Assembly: GCA_037954325.1 (NCBI GenBank)
Contig: JBBMNZ010000019.1
Span: 12,794,501-12,858,500 of the forward strand
DNA from: Fistularia commersonii
Taxonomy: Eukaryota > Chordata > Actinopteri > Syngnathiformes > Fistulariidae
DNA length: 64,000 bases
Direction: 5' to 3'
The translations under genes and the position numbers were made by a program. Positions 10,890 through 23,449 of this stretch are shown piece after piece. Each line of letters starts with the position of its first letter. Within the stretch, counting starts at the first letter, position 1. The notes beneath the pieces were generated by a model. It searched no databases and was not told where the DNA came from. It saw nothing but the letters and a program-made list of their open reading frames with translations.

Positions 10890-11440
10890 GAGGAGCAATT
10901 CATCCATTCACCCATTCATCCACTCACCTGTTCACCCAATGACCCTTTCACCCATAAATTAATTTATCCAGTCACAATTTAACCCAGTCATCCATTCACT
11001 TATTTATCCATTCATCCATTCATCTATTGATATATTGATCCATTCATCCATTCACCTACTTACCATTCATCCATCCATCTATTCACCCATCAATCCATAC
11101 ACCTATTTATCTATTCATTCGTTTATTTATTCATGCCTACTCACCTATTTTTCATCCATTCACCCATTTATCTAGTCACCCATTAATCCATTCACCTATT
11201 TATACATTGATCCATTGATACATTCATCCATTCATGTCTTCACCACTGTCCATTAACCCGGTTATTAACTCATCCGTCCATTCAGTCTTCCATTCATCCA
11301 TATATCCATTGATCAGTTGATCCATTTATCCATCCAACCATGTATCTAGTCACCTATTAATCCATTGATCCATTCATTCATTGATACATTCACTCATTCA
11401 CTCATTCATTTGTTGATCCATTCACCCATTCATCCAAAAC
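10890..11440. repeat. tetranucleotide array (CATT/CATC)n
   Basis: 550 bp of degenerate CCATTCAT/CCATTGAT tetramers. A complementary-strand array of the same type lies at 36.5-37.0 kb in afap1. Confidence 0.85.
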
Positions 11441-11606
11441 AAATCTCGGCAATTGACAAATAAGTTGAGGTCATTTTGGGGGGCAGGGCTTCGACACAGA
11501 TGGGTCACCTGTCAATCACCACGGCAACCCTTCTTTCTCCACCTCTTTCTGCCGACTCCACAAAATGCGTGTGTTTCTGGTGAACCGGCCTGATGTTAAT
11601 AAGTAG

Positions 11607-11642
<36 letters not shown>

Positions 11643-11977
11643 TGCATGCACTCCTTTGTGCTAACAGCTCAGCTGAAAGTCAATTTCATGCAAACTTTCC
11701 ACTCCCTTGTTATTCTAACCCACTTTATCACTGCCATGTCCACCATGTTAACCATGGTAGCCATGGTTACCGTGTCCATAATGTCCAACATGTCACCTAT
11801 GTCCTCCATGTCTATTATGACCACCGTGTTATAGTCATGTTAATAACATGTTAATGACATTAATAACACAGTAATAACAGTTAAGAATGCATTAGTTAAA
11901 CGTTAATAACATTAATAACCCGTTGATCAGATCCAACTTTGCAAAGTGTATTTGAATCTGTGTGACCTTTCATGTGG

Positions 11978-12018
<41 letters not shown>

Positions 12019-12531
12019 GACTTCCAGAAACCGTCAAAAGAGTAAATATGAAGTGACAGAAAGCCAAAGCAGCCGCTGGTCCGTACAGGATGATGAAACA
12101 TCCTCCTCCACCTCCTCCTCCTCCACATTCCATCTTCCCTTTGGAGCCGGTGGAAGAGATGAAGTCATCTCTCCTCAGCCGTCCCAGGGATCGCCATAGC
12201 AACATGTGGCTTCTATGTGTCTCTGGTGGGGTTGGTGGTGTGTTGGTGGACGCTGGGTGGCATTCTGAACCTCCACACAGAACCTCTGATCCTCTCCAGG
12301 AAAAGAGATGTTTGACACGAGAAGAACCTTGGAAAGTTCTACTGAGACCACTGAGGGGCGGAGCTTAACCTAGAGCTGTCAATCACAGGGACAGTTTCAT
12401 TTTTGGTGGCTGTCAGGAGAACCAGGCTCTCACAGAACTTCTGGTTCTTCTTGAAGTCTCAGGAGATGTGTGGAACCTTGGTTTCTTTCTATGAAACCCT
12501 GTCCTCTCTTTGTGTTAGTCATTGAGAAGCA

Positions 12532-12581
<50 letters not shown>

Positions 12582-12677
12582 CTAAGATGAGGATGATGAT
12601 GATGATGGGACTTCCAGACCTGGATATTAGAGCTGGCTCGCCGCTCGACTGTGACGCACTGCTGCCTGACGTCAGTG

Positions 12678-12719
<42 letters not shown>

Positions 12720-12895
12720 ATGCATGCTTTATCCCTGTGCTGTCTGAGCGTGCTGTGTGAGATCGCCTTTTCCACGTTATCATCCCCAATGCTAGAAGCT
12801 AACACACTTTGAATGCTTGCATGATGTGCACATTGGGTTTACATCCTAGCTTGTGAGCTAACTAGCTTATTTGTAATTAGCAATGTGCACTCATT
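11441..12895. other. intergenic DNA with CA/GT microsatellites only
   Basis: GT run 11610-11642, CATGT-rich trinucleotide-like stretch 11730-11830, CA runs about 11980-12015 and 12534-12579, GT run about 12681-12719. No exon, RNA gene or conserved motif recognised. Confidence 0.7.
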
Positions 12896-12899
12896 CATT

Positions 12900-13205
12900 C
12901 CTGTCTATATTAGCATATACTATACAAGTATGCTATTTCTATTAGTGCATACTATATACATATAGTATACACCATATAAGTGTAGTATACCTGATAAGTA
13001 TAGTACATACTATATAAGTATAGAATATACTGTATAAGTAAAATACAGACCATGTAAGGACAGTTTACACTATGTAAGTATAATATATATATCTATGTAT
13101 AGTATGTACCACATAAGAAGAGAATATACTATGTAAGTATAGTATACACTATATAGCTATAGTAAATACCTTATAAATAGAGTCTATACAAGGACAAGAT
13201 ATATA
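12900..13205. repeat. TA-rich minisatellite
   Basis: Degenerate units of about 20-22 bp built on TATAGTATACACTATATAAG. Confidence 0.75.
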
Positions 13206-14640
13206 TCACTATGCAATACGATATCCATAATAACACCAGTAGTGTATGTGTGTGCGTGTGTGTGTGCGTGTGTGTGTGTGTATACAAAGCATGTTTTGAT
13301 TCGCTGCCCCCCCCCCCTTCCCAGAAAATGGCTGGTATTCAAGGCACGCCTGTCAAAACAATGCATAGACACACACACATGCACACACACACTTGGCTCT
13401 GGTGCAGGTGACCAGGATCTCTCCATGTTCTCCTGCCTAGCTTCTCCAGGTTTGTCGAAGACTCTATTGCCCATCGGTGTGAGTGGAAGGGCGATTGGTA
13501 AATGATAAGCCTCACTGCCTGCTCTCATGTCATATTAATTGTCTCCGCCCTGTCTCTGTGAACAGGATGAGTGAATTTCAAATAAAATACAGACTCGAGT
13601 ATGTGTGTTTAGAGGTATGTGTGTGTGTGATGGTTTACAGAGAAAACAGTGTGCTCACAGGACACACACACACACACACACACACGCGAAGGGCACATGC
13701 TCATTCTCCTCCATGGTGTGACATGATAAGAACCTCATCTCACACATCTAGCGTGTCTCTCCTTTAGACTCCATGTTTGTCGTCTTTGCAGCTGAGTTTT
13801 GGGGGTCAAAGGTCAGAGCCGTCCAGGTTAAGCCCCGCCCCCCTTTGCCCCAGTGTCCACTGTAGGCGTGACCACGTGACCCTAGTCAGAAGGAAGTTGA
13901 ATCAGGAAACAGGAAACAGGCAACCCTCACCCTCCCGCCGTCCGACCACCAGACCGTGGAGGGGGGAGCAAAAATGCGGGTGTAGGGGGGGGGGGGGTCC
14001 ACTCGCTGTCCCTGAAGTGAAAGATGATCTGGAGGCCATGGCGCCCCAACGCCCCTCTGCTGCAAAAAGGCAAGTCCAGGATGAAAAGAAGCCGCTGACT
14101 CCACCCCCCTCCGATAGCAGATGGGATATTGAACTGAAAGCGTCTGTGCCCCCCCCCCCCATCCTCCCACCCTCTAGGGATGGAAGTGATGTGTTGACAC
14201 GGAGGGGAGGGTGGGTGGCTTATGGTAATGGGTGTAATTATGCCCCCCCCCCCAAAAAAAAAAAAAAAAAAAACAACACTTTTCAAAGTAAAAGATTAGA
14301 GCTTATGATCGACGATCAATAACTCAAAGTTAATATTAATGCCTTCGGTCAGGAAGTGCTCGCTCGCTGCTGTTGGCTGCAGCTCTGCCTGGTCCTTGAA
14401 CGCAACTCTGGCGACAGCGACCCCTGCGGGTCACTGTGATCGGAGGGGAAACGGCTCCCTTTTCTTTCTGAAAGGACTTCATTCAAGTGGGTCTGGACTG
14501 TCCCGTGACGTGGGGATAGTGGGGGGGGGGGGGGGGGGGGTCACCGTGGTGCGTTCAAGTGCCTCTCCGGTGCAACATCTGGATGGGCTGTGGTGCGTTT
14601 GCGGTCACGCAGAGAGTGAAAGGGTTAAAATGGGTGAAAA
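13206..14640. other. intergenic DNA with microsatellites and a short-repeat fragment
   Basis: GT run about 13245-13282, CA run about 13660-13686, a fragment of the tRNA-headed repeat body at about 13395-13505, C-runs and A-runs near 13986, 14150 and 14245-14275, and a G-run at about 14520-14540. No gene signal seen. Confidence 0.6.
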
Positions 14641-14689
14641 GAGTCAACATGCTTGTGGCAGTTGTGCGCTTGGGCCGTGAACGCACCAC

Positions 14690-14745
14690 GGGGGATCCGT
14701 GCAGAAGGAGGAGGAGGAGGAGGAGGAGGAAGGAGGGGCGAGGGG

Positions 14746-14777
<32 letters not shown>

Positions 14778-14983
14778 GAAAGAGAAGTCTGGAAGTCAGA
14801 AGAGGCTCTTCAGTCGCCGGTCGCTGGAAAAAGGGGAAAAAGCGGCAGCGGAAAAGAAAGGAAAAGAAAAAACGGGCATTGGGCGCGTGCGTGCGTGCGT
14901 GCGTGTGTGCTCCTTCGTGCGTGTGTCGGATGCGCGTGGCCTGACGATGAGGAGCGAGCCTGTCCTGTTCACCTTCAGCAGGG
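14690..14983 (+). promoter_or_regulatory. afap1: probable afap1 promoter and untranslated first exon
   Basis: CpG-rich block starting with a 100-bp GGA/GAA purine tract and ending at a strong donor CAGGG|GTGAGT (14983/14984). Dense CpG continues to about 15140. It is the nearest promoter-like first exon upstream of the coding start at 23450. An ATG at 14947 in this exon is in frame with that start after splicing (13 extra residues). The transcription start itself is not visible. Confidence 0.6.
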
Positions 14984-15394
14984 GTGAGTGAGGCGCCCGT
15001 CGTGCCCGCGCGTCGCGCACTCCCGCCGGGTGCGCGCTTTCCCCGCGGGTCCGAGGTCCTTCTGTTCAACACGCGTACGCGCACGCCCCCCCCCCCTCCT
15101 CCGGTACCCTCCCGACGGCCCCGTGTAGTTGGAGACGTGTCCTCCGGTCCGGTCGGGGGTGCGTTTGTTTGGCGGCCTTTGTTCGGGGTTCCCCGGCACC
15201 AGCTGCAGAACCAGGTAGAACTCTATCCGGGTTCTCCAGAGAACCTCCCTGAAGTTCTGTGTGGAACCCGAGGGCCGGCCCGGGTGTTGGAGGGCGGCTG
15301 CAGAACCCTCCCGGTAGCGGATCAGGACCGGACCCTTAACATCCAGGTTCTTCTTGAGTCCATCCCGGGTTCGGTTCACAATTTCCACTGACTA

Positions 15395-16420
15395 ACCAGC
15401 AGAACTGTGTGTGTATATAATCTATATACATGCACAGTGTATAGAACGTGTACTATGTGTGCACGGTTGGCTGGACGTGTGTATATAGTGCATGTACAAT
15501 TTGCAAAACATCTACATATAACTTTAGCACGGTCATAGAATGTGCATATCGTGTATGAATGGTGGGTAGAACATGTATAAAATATATGTAGAATATGTAT
15601 ATTGTATCCACAGTGGGTAGGACATGTGTGATCTGTGCAGTGTGTTTAAACACTATACACTAGTGAGTGTATAGAGTGGGCGTAGACAGCCTATGTTGTG
15701 TGTGAAAACTACATTCAGTGTGTATTTAGTGTATTCACTTCGACACATTAGGAGCCGGGAATCAAACCAGGAATGTTTGGTTCCAAAAACGATTGCTGTA
15801 ACTCCTGCGCCACCCTTGGTATTAGAATCGAGCGTATAAAGTGTATATCAATAAACAGAAAGTGTGTATTTGTAAAGCGATAGTGTGTATACAGAGTGTA
15901 TCAGTATATGGATGGTGGAAATACAGTATGCATCGTACTCTCGTAAATAGTGTACCCTGTGCAGTATATGTCCTTATGTAGGTCGTGTTCAAACTGTGTG
16001 TAGTAATATATAGATTTTGTATAAAATGTGTATCAGAATGTGGAGAATGTGTATTCAGTGTGTGGATAGTCTGTGTACAGTGTGTATATAAATAGCGTCT
16101 GTCAGTAAACAGAATTTATACAGTGCTTCATTGTTACGATCATAGATACTCATAATGCATACAGTGAGTATCGGTGTGTATCAGTGTACAGACGATACTT
16201 ACAGAGTGAAAAGTACTTATCAGCGCATAGTAAGCGAATATATGTGTATGGAATGTAGGTATGAGTGTATACACAGTACTCATCATTGTATAGACAGTGA
16301 ATGCTGCTGTACATCTCTAAGTATCAATATATACCAGCATATAGATAGTACTTATCTGTGTATAGAGAGTGATTAACTGTGTATATCATTGTATAAACAG
16401 TACTTAGTAGTATATGGACA
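15395..16420. repeat. degenerate GTGTATA minisatellite
   Basis: About 1 kb of GTGTATAGAGTGTATC-like units of variable length, very decayed. Confidence 0.6.
15742..15818 (-). mobile_element. tRNA-derived head of a teleost SINE-like repeat
   Basis: The reverse strand reads GGTGGCGCAGGAGTTACAGC followed by GGTTTGATTCCCGGC, resembling tRNA A and B boxes. The acceptor stem and anticodon arm do not form a functional tRNA. It matches the common head of the fish short repeat whose body occurs at other sites in the window. Confidence 0.6.
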
Positions 16421-16502
16421 TGTGGTATAGTGTGGACCTTTATGGCCTCTTGGGTAAAGTAGCCATTGTGTATGGCATCCTCTGTCATGGGTGGGTGTGT
16501 GC

Positions 16503-16503
16503 G

Positions 16504-16548
<45 letters not shown>

Positions 16549-16570
16549 ATGTATGTGTGTGTGCGCACGC
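16503..16570. repeat. (GT)n microsatellite
   Basis: GT run about 16507-16543 with GTAT extension. Confidence 0.9.
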
Positions 16571-17617
16571 GTGAACAAGTCAGCTGTGCTACACATTTTT
16601 GATTGCATGCAAGCCCAAAAAGAGTCCAAAAAATCAGTTCATGTGTTCACTCCATGCCTGGTTTGTCGTCATGGTGATGGGGACGGGCCAAAATATCACT
16701 CACGGCTAGCTTGGTGCCGCTAGCTGGCTAGCTTAGCTGGTGGGAGCCAGCTCAAAGGCCCAGCTTGTGCAGGTCAGAATCGTTAACCTTTCCAAGGAAA
16801 CCTGCCACAGTTGATGAACATGAATGTAGGCGTCCCCTCCTCTGTGTCCGTTAGCTTAGCATAACAAGCGCTGTCATGGCCGTCAAGAGTCTTATGTGCA
16901 GTTCACAGTGATATGCAAGATATGTAGCTATGTAGCAAATGTTGTAAAACCAGCTTTTCATGCACGTTTCTTCAACAATATGATTTCCTTTTCTATTGTT
17001 TCTAAACACAGAAGGACAAACTAGCAAATAAAGGTCTAGAATTCCTAACGGGGTGTCAGGCACACTGGATCCAAACAAGCAGTTTGGATGTGAGACATGT
17101 AGTCCAGTTGCTACAAACTGTACCTTCTTTACCATGGAGAAGATGGCTCATAACTGAATGTTCCATAAAAGGACCTCCTGAAGGTTGTCTTATCCTAGCT
17201 GGACTTGCACGGTTTCATGAAGATGTTTTGGCGCTCAGAGGAACAGAACTGACCTGACGAAGAAGCCGATCGAGTCCATCTCCTACACAAAGTACCTCCA
17301 GAAGATGCAGATCTTTAAGCATCTGCATTTTCAGGACCGATTCCCGTCTAAACTGAGTGTATCTGCACCTTTGAATCAGCCTGACCAACCTTGTTGCCCC
17401 CACCCTTCCACCCCAAGGGTTCCTCGGCGCCAGACAGAGGTTCTCCAACGCCAGCCGAGTGCTATCGCTATCACGTTTGCACAATGGCGGGACCTTCTCT
17501 GGCAGCTGCAGGGTGTCGGATGTCCAGGCACTCTGTCTCTGGCAACGTTCTGACAGACGGCCATTGTGTTGCGGGTTGTAATCCCATCTCTGAGGTGCTA
17601 CTCTGTGTGTGTGTATA

Positions 17618-17648
<31 letters not shown>

Positions 17649-17749
17649 GTTTAATTAAGCACTTGACAATTGGATGGTATGAATTACAGGATAACCTAGC
17701 TAGTTACATTGTCTCCTAGATTATTATTAACATACTAACACTTTACGGT

Positions 17750-18312
17750 GATGCCACTTTTAACACTGTTGCTAACACGTTACACTGTTGCCTATACAGT
17801 GCACCAATATTAAAACATCAGTTTGCAAATACATTGCTATGATGCAAACACATCACTGTGATGCTAACAGGTTATACTGTTGTTCACACATTGCTAACAT
17901 ATCACTCTGTTGTTCATATATTACTGTGTTGCAAGCACATCACAATGATGCTGTTGCCAATACATCACTGTGATGCTAACACATTACACTGTTGAGAATA
18001 CATCACAGTTATGCTAATGCATCACAGTGATGTTAAACTGATTACACTGCTGTTAGCACATATATCTAGGCACACATTTCACTGTTGCTAACCCATCACA
18101 TTGTGCTAAACACATCACTTTGTTGCAAATACATCACTATGATGCTAATGTATCACATTACTCTGTCGTTGATACATCACTTCAATGCTAACACACCTTT
18201 TTGTTGTAAACCCATCATGTTGATGCTCAACCATCACATTGACGCTAACACATTACACTGTTGCTAACAGATCACATTGTTGCAAATACGTTACACCGTG
18301 GCTAGCTCATCA
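17750..18312. repeat. minisatellite, roughly 20-25 bp unit
   Basis: About 25 degenerate copies of GCTAACACATCACTGTGATG or TTGTTGCAAATACATCAC type. Confidence 0.8.
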
Positions 18313-19559
18313 CAGTGACAGGAGATGCTGACCCCAAAGGCCAGTCTTCTGCATTAAGTATTTCAAGTTCATGGCAATTCTTTGAGGTCATGTGGAACTC
18401 AAGAAGGCCTCAATTTCGGGATGGAGGACTTTGGATTACTGTGTGGAACCAGTTTAAGGAACAAGGAGAAACAATAGAGTCACAGAGGATCAAAGATCAT
18501 CACTGCCTCAGAAGGTTCCAGGTTCTGATGTAGTGGTAGGCTAGGTTCCCCCCTTGTTTTCCTCCCTGGGTTCTCTCAAGGTTCTCCATCTTTGGTCCAA
18601 AAATGAGAGGGCGAACTGTTGAAGATTGACCTGGTGCTAACCAGACCATAGGGAGTAATTGGGGGAAGGGTGGTTCAAGGCGTCGCCCAGAGAAACGTCA
18701 GTATGAGGAGGAGCTTGGAATTGAATCATTGGAGAATGATCTGGATCACGATGGAGAAGTACCCGTCTCGGGTTCCAGTGTAGGGTTCAACTGGTCTTGG
18801 TGACTTGTAAATCACAGGCTGTTGTCCTCATCTCCTGGGAGGTTCTCATACCATCAGGTCCATTTGGGTCTCCACTCCCGTGGAAAGAGTGATTTCCCAA
18901 AGCTGCTGGTAGAACCTCCTGTATGCTGTCTGCTGAGGGACCGGCTCATGTCAAGGGGAGCTACTTTGAGTCTTTTTGAGGGGTCCCCCCCCCCCCGACC
19001 CTTTGGGGTGGGGGTGGAGGTGGAGGGTTGTGGGGGGGGGTCGGGCAAAGTGTTTATAGCCTTATATTATGGTGGATTTCCTCGTAGACCTCTGGAGTCA
19101 ACCAGCACCCGCCTCCCACAAGGCCCGCTAACCCAGCTGGGATTGAAGTTTAAAAGCTTTCATCTGTTTGAGGTGGAGCCACGCCTTCTGGTGAGGGTTT
19201 GGGAGATTGGTAATCCCCAAGCCCCGTTAACATCCATCTGGAAAAACATGGAGAAAGTGGGGGATCCCAAGTCGAGCCCCCCACTCCCACCCCCCAGGGC
19301 CGCCGCCCAGAGAGCACAGCTTCCCAGGGCTGCTACGCAACTGGAGCACAACCTTCTGGACTCCATCCCTTTGACTACACCCATCGACTCTGCTCCCTCC
19401 ACCCCGTCCCCAAATGGAAGGCCAGCTGCCGTGCCCTGCCGGAGTGTTGCCATGGCAATCTGACCCCATTCTGAGGCATCATCACAGATGGGCCCGACTG
19501 GAGATACAGTTGTTGCAGTTGAATTAGCCTTTTGCTGGTGTGTTGGATGAAACCACTCC

Positions 19560-20060
19560 CTGGGATGCAGCTATTGGCAACTGACTGCTATTAGCTAGCT
19601 TTGGTTACTTGCAACCACTAAACCCAGCCGACTGCAGCTAACTGCCGTTGACTGCAACTAACTACAGTTGAATGCAGCCAACAGCAGCCGACTGCAGCTA
19701 ACAGCAGCGAAACCCCACCGACTGCAATTAACTGCAGCTAACAACAGCTGAAAGCAGCTTACCGCAGCAAACAGTGGCTGACTGCAGCTATCCGCAGTTG
19801 AATGCAGCTAACAGCAGCTGGCTGCAGCTAGCCAAAGCTAATTGCAGCTAACCACAGCTAACTGCAGCGAGCTGCAGCTGAATGCAGCTAACTGCGCTTA
19901 AAAGCAAGTGACTGGTACTACTTGCAATAACGCACAAATGACTTCTACAAACCGTAGCTCACTGTAGCTAACATCAGCTGACTGTAGCTAGCCGCAGCTA
20001 AATGAAGCTAGCAGAAGCTGATTGGAGCGTACCATGGCTAATTGCAAGTTCCCTCCATCA
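19560..20060. repeat. minisatellite, GCAGCTAACT unit
   Basis: About 500 bp of 10-12 bp units of GCAGCTAACT or GCAGCTGACT type, rich in the E-box-like hexamer CAGCTG. Confidence 0.85.
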
Positions 20061-22499
20061 GACGGTACCGATATCTTTTGCTAAGCTAACTGAGCAACAC
20101 AACCACATCTCACCAAGATTGTTTGCAGGATTTAATCCGCTATGCTAACATGCTAATGGACGAAGAGCCAACATCAACCTCAGCTGGTCTCCAACAGCCA
20201 AGCCCTGCGGTTTTTAGGGGACCTAGTGGAGGTCTTGTGGGCCGACTAGAGATCACAGAGTCCCTCAGGGAACGGGAACAGAACAGGAACCCAGATTCCA
20301 CTCCTCTCTGCTCCCCCCACCGTGGTTGCGGCTGCACCCTCTAATTATCTTCTCAGAGGAGATACCGATGGAGCGTCATCGCCATCCGTCGCCACCCCTG
20401 TTGGCACCGCCCCCTCCCGCCGCCAGCGGTGTGTTTGCGGTGGGCGAACATCTGCTGGAGGCCCCGAACCACCTGCGCTTGCGATCGGTGGCGTCCTGTG
20501 AAGCTGCAGCCGGCGTGCCCTAAGAAAAACACGCCGTCGTGGTAATTACAGAGCCAGGGGGCGGGGCCAGAGCCAGGACCGCTCGTCTGTCATCATGAGC
20601 TAATGCGGCGGCGCCCGCCCTCCCGCAACTCTCTCTGCTGGCTAGCAGTGAACACCCCCCCCCCCCCCAGACCCTCCTTCAGTGCTTGAAGTGCATGCCG
20701 CTATCGACGCTCCCCATTGGACAGTTTACGGGTGGCATCCTGACGCCACACCATCATCTGCTCCGCCTCCCGCTGACACTTTCTGGACTGTGGGAGGAAG
20801 ACGGAGAACCTGTGGAGAACCCGGGCAGGAGAACACCTTCCAGGAGAAGGGTTCTCTGTTCTCACGAGGGTTCACCAAACCCCAAACCTCCAGACCGTTC
20901 CTCCGTCTTGCTCCACATGGAACAAACACAAAGCTGTTCTCTGAGCATTTCCAGAAGCCGCCTGGTAAACGCCTTGAGGAACTTCTAAACCCTCTGTGAA
21001 TTCCTGGAGAGCTTGGATTCCTGGTGGAGCAGAGTTGTGGTCATGGTTCTGGAGTAGAAACCGCGAGCAGACCAGCCCACGCTAGCAGCTCCTGGGCCTT
21101 CAGGGGCTTCTGGAAAATGAAACTGGGGTTCAAGAAGCTGGCTCTGAGAGCTCAGTGCAATCTGATTGGTTCTTCATCAGCCAGCAAGCCAATGACCTCA
21201 TGGATGAAACTCACCTTCTGGCTCTACTTGGTTCTTCAACAGAACGTCCCCTCCACCATCCGGGCTCCTCACTAGGTTCCCGAGATTCTTCATATATGGA
21301 ACCCTGAACGGGGTTCCAAGGTGACATCGATGGTCTCAGTTCCCATGGCAACAAACTCAGGCTAGCTCCAATGCTATCGTCCCTTTAGCATCGGCCAATC
21401 GCAGCACATGACATGCTGCCCTGTGGTGCCACCTTAAATGTTGAACCGACCTGAAGATGCAGGGTCTTGCCTAGCTAGATCCACCATGTTAGCCATGTTA
21501 GCCCAAAGCATCCACGCTAACCAAACAAAGTGCGGCGAGCAACTGGGTACGACTTCAGCTTCAATGTCAGAAAGTGGAGTCACATGACTATGCAGGTGCC
21601 TTCTGCCATTTCGGTCCTTTTTCTCCACATCATGAAGCTAGCAGGCTAGCTCGCTGACGCCGAAAAGGTCGTAAACAAAGGAATTCAGCGGTGGAGCTAA
21701 TTTCTCCGCTGTTGGCGTCATTAGCGTGTACACACAGTCCGCTTGAGTGTGTGTGTGTGCAGAGCTGGGTCCTGACTTGAGAGCCTGGAGTCAAAAACTC
21801 AGACCAGATGCGTCTCCAAGGTGTTAAAGGGGCGCTAGCTTACAAGAGACAGACACACACATACAGCAAATCAGATCGCCTGTCAGCGAGCTGTCAATCA
21901 AAGCAGCTATATTCCGGGAAAAGCGGGCGGGGCCTATGAGGGGGCGGGGCTTCCCTCTCTAAAGGGCTAAGCATTTTTGCACAGACAACAACAAGTCTCA
22001 AGTTCTCAGTGCGACCTGGAGATGACCCCTCCTGCACACACACACACATACACACACACACCATCCAGCCTTTGTTCTGGGCTGTCAACGTTTTCGGCAT
22101 AAAACTTGGCAGCTGGATCTGTGTGTGTGTGTGTGTGTGTGTCTGTGTGTGTGTGTGTGCATCATCATATCCCAGATAATGTGTTTAGCAGAAAACACGG
22201 CAAGCGCATGCAGCGGCGAGCGGTCAGCTGGTTTCCGTGGAGACACATGGGGAGGAGGTGAAGGTGAGAGACGGAACGGTTCTCAGTCGAGGTTCTCCTT
22301 GTTCTCCAGGGAACATCCACGTTCTACTGCCAGCATTAGCCGCAATTTAAGTAGCCTGAATCGACAGCATAGAAGATGAAGCTAAAGAACTGTATTCTCC
22401 AGGAGAACCCGCTGGAACCTTTAGAACCCTTGTCGGAGTTTCTTCTCACAACTTATCAGGCGTATTCCGATTCATTGTCTGTCAATCACAGCTCATGAG

Positions 22500-22947
22500 C
22501 AGATGATTCACACTGTGATTGGTCATCATACACACATCCACACACCACTACACAAACACATCTACACACCTTTATAAATACACACATCTACACACCTGCA
22601 GACACAAAAACATATCTATAAACTCACACAGCCACACATCCACACACCTCCATACATACACACCTCCATATGTCTCAAGACACACTTACACTCACACATA
22701 GACACATACCTCTACACACATCTACACACAGCTCAACATGCACACACTCATACATCCATAAATCATTACACACACACACACATATATCGACATACCTCTA
22801 GACACACACACATACCTACACACGCACAGACACACGTCCATATACCTCTACACACACATGCCACTACACACACTTACAAACACACCTCCAAACACCTTTA
22901 AACACACTTCTGCTTACACCTCCATACACATTCCTTCACACTCACCT

Positions 22948-22985
<38 letters not shown>

Positions 22986-23125
22986 ACCCACCCTGGTCTG
23001 GACTGCATGAACCTGCACACACACCTCTATATCACTCCATCTGTGTTGCTGTGTTATGCACCATGCAGCAGTTTGAGCTCTGTGTCTGCGTGTGTGTGTG
23101 TGTGAGTGTGTGTGTGTGTGTGTGT
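22500..23125. repeat. CA-rich block with (CA)n and (GT)n ends
   Basis: Interrupted CACACAT/CACCTC repeats 22520-22940, pure (CA)n about 22950-22984, (GT)n about 23090-23125. Confidence 0.85.
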
Positions 23126-23449
23126 TAGCTGCTGACAGCACAGGTCCAACCAACCATGACCGTCAGGCCCTGATGGCATCATGTCTTCAGAGTTCCATCT
23201 TACCATGGAGAACATCAGATGTTCTCAAATTACATTCATAGCATCTTCAGGTTCAGGAAGCAGGTCCATCTGGTGTGACTGAAAGAGTGAATGGTTGAAC
23301 ACATTTGGCCCTGTGATTGACAGGTGACTTAAACCCCACCTCTTGCTCAGTGACACCTGTGATTGGCTATGGATTATTAACGTTGGCTAGCTCTATGCTT
23401 GTTTCCTAGCTGGGCGCTGCTAACCTGTCTTGTGATTCCTCCCACAGCG

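Larger units (their letters stand above)
14984..23447 (+). other. afap1: afap1 first intron (8.5 kb), repeats and no exon seen
   Basis: Holds several minisatellites and microsatellites, listed separately. Low-repeat stretches at about 19040-19460 and 20360-20640 (GC-rich, containing TAATTA and clean unique sequence) could be conserved regulatory elements. No canonical exon with coding similarity is visible. A 213-codon open frame at 18822-19463 has no recognisable domain. Confidence 0.5.

Noticed and set aside
15742..15818. A functional tRNA gene
   Set aside because: A- and B-box-like parts exist but the cloverleaf does not close. It is the head of a SINE-like repeat.
17750..18312. CRISPR-like array
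   Set aside because: Degenerate head-to-tail units without conserved repeats and unique spacers, in a vertebrate intron.
18822..19463. 213-codon open frame in afap1 intron 1
   Set aside because: No recognisable domain. It lies inside an intron of a well-defined gene, and the opposite strand is open too, as expected from GC-rich composition.
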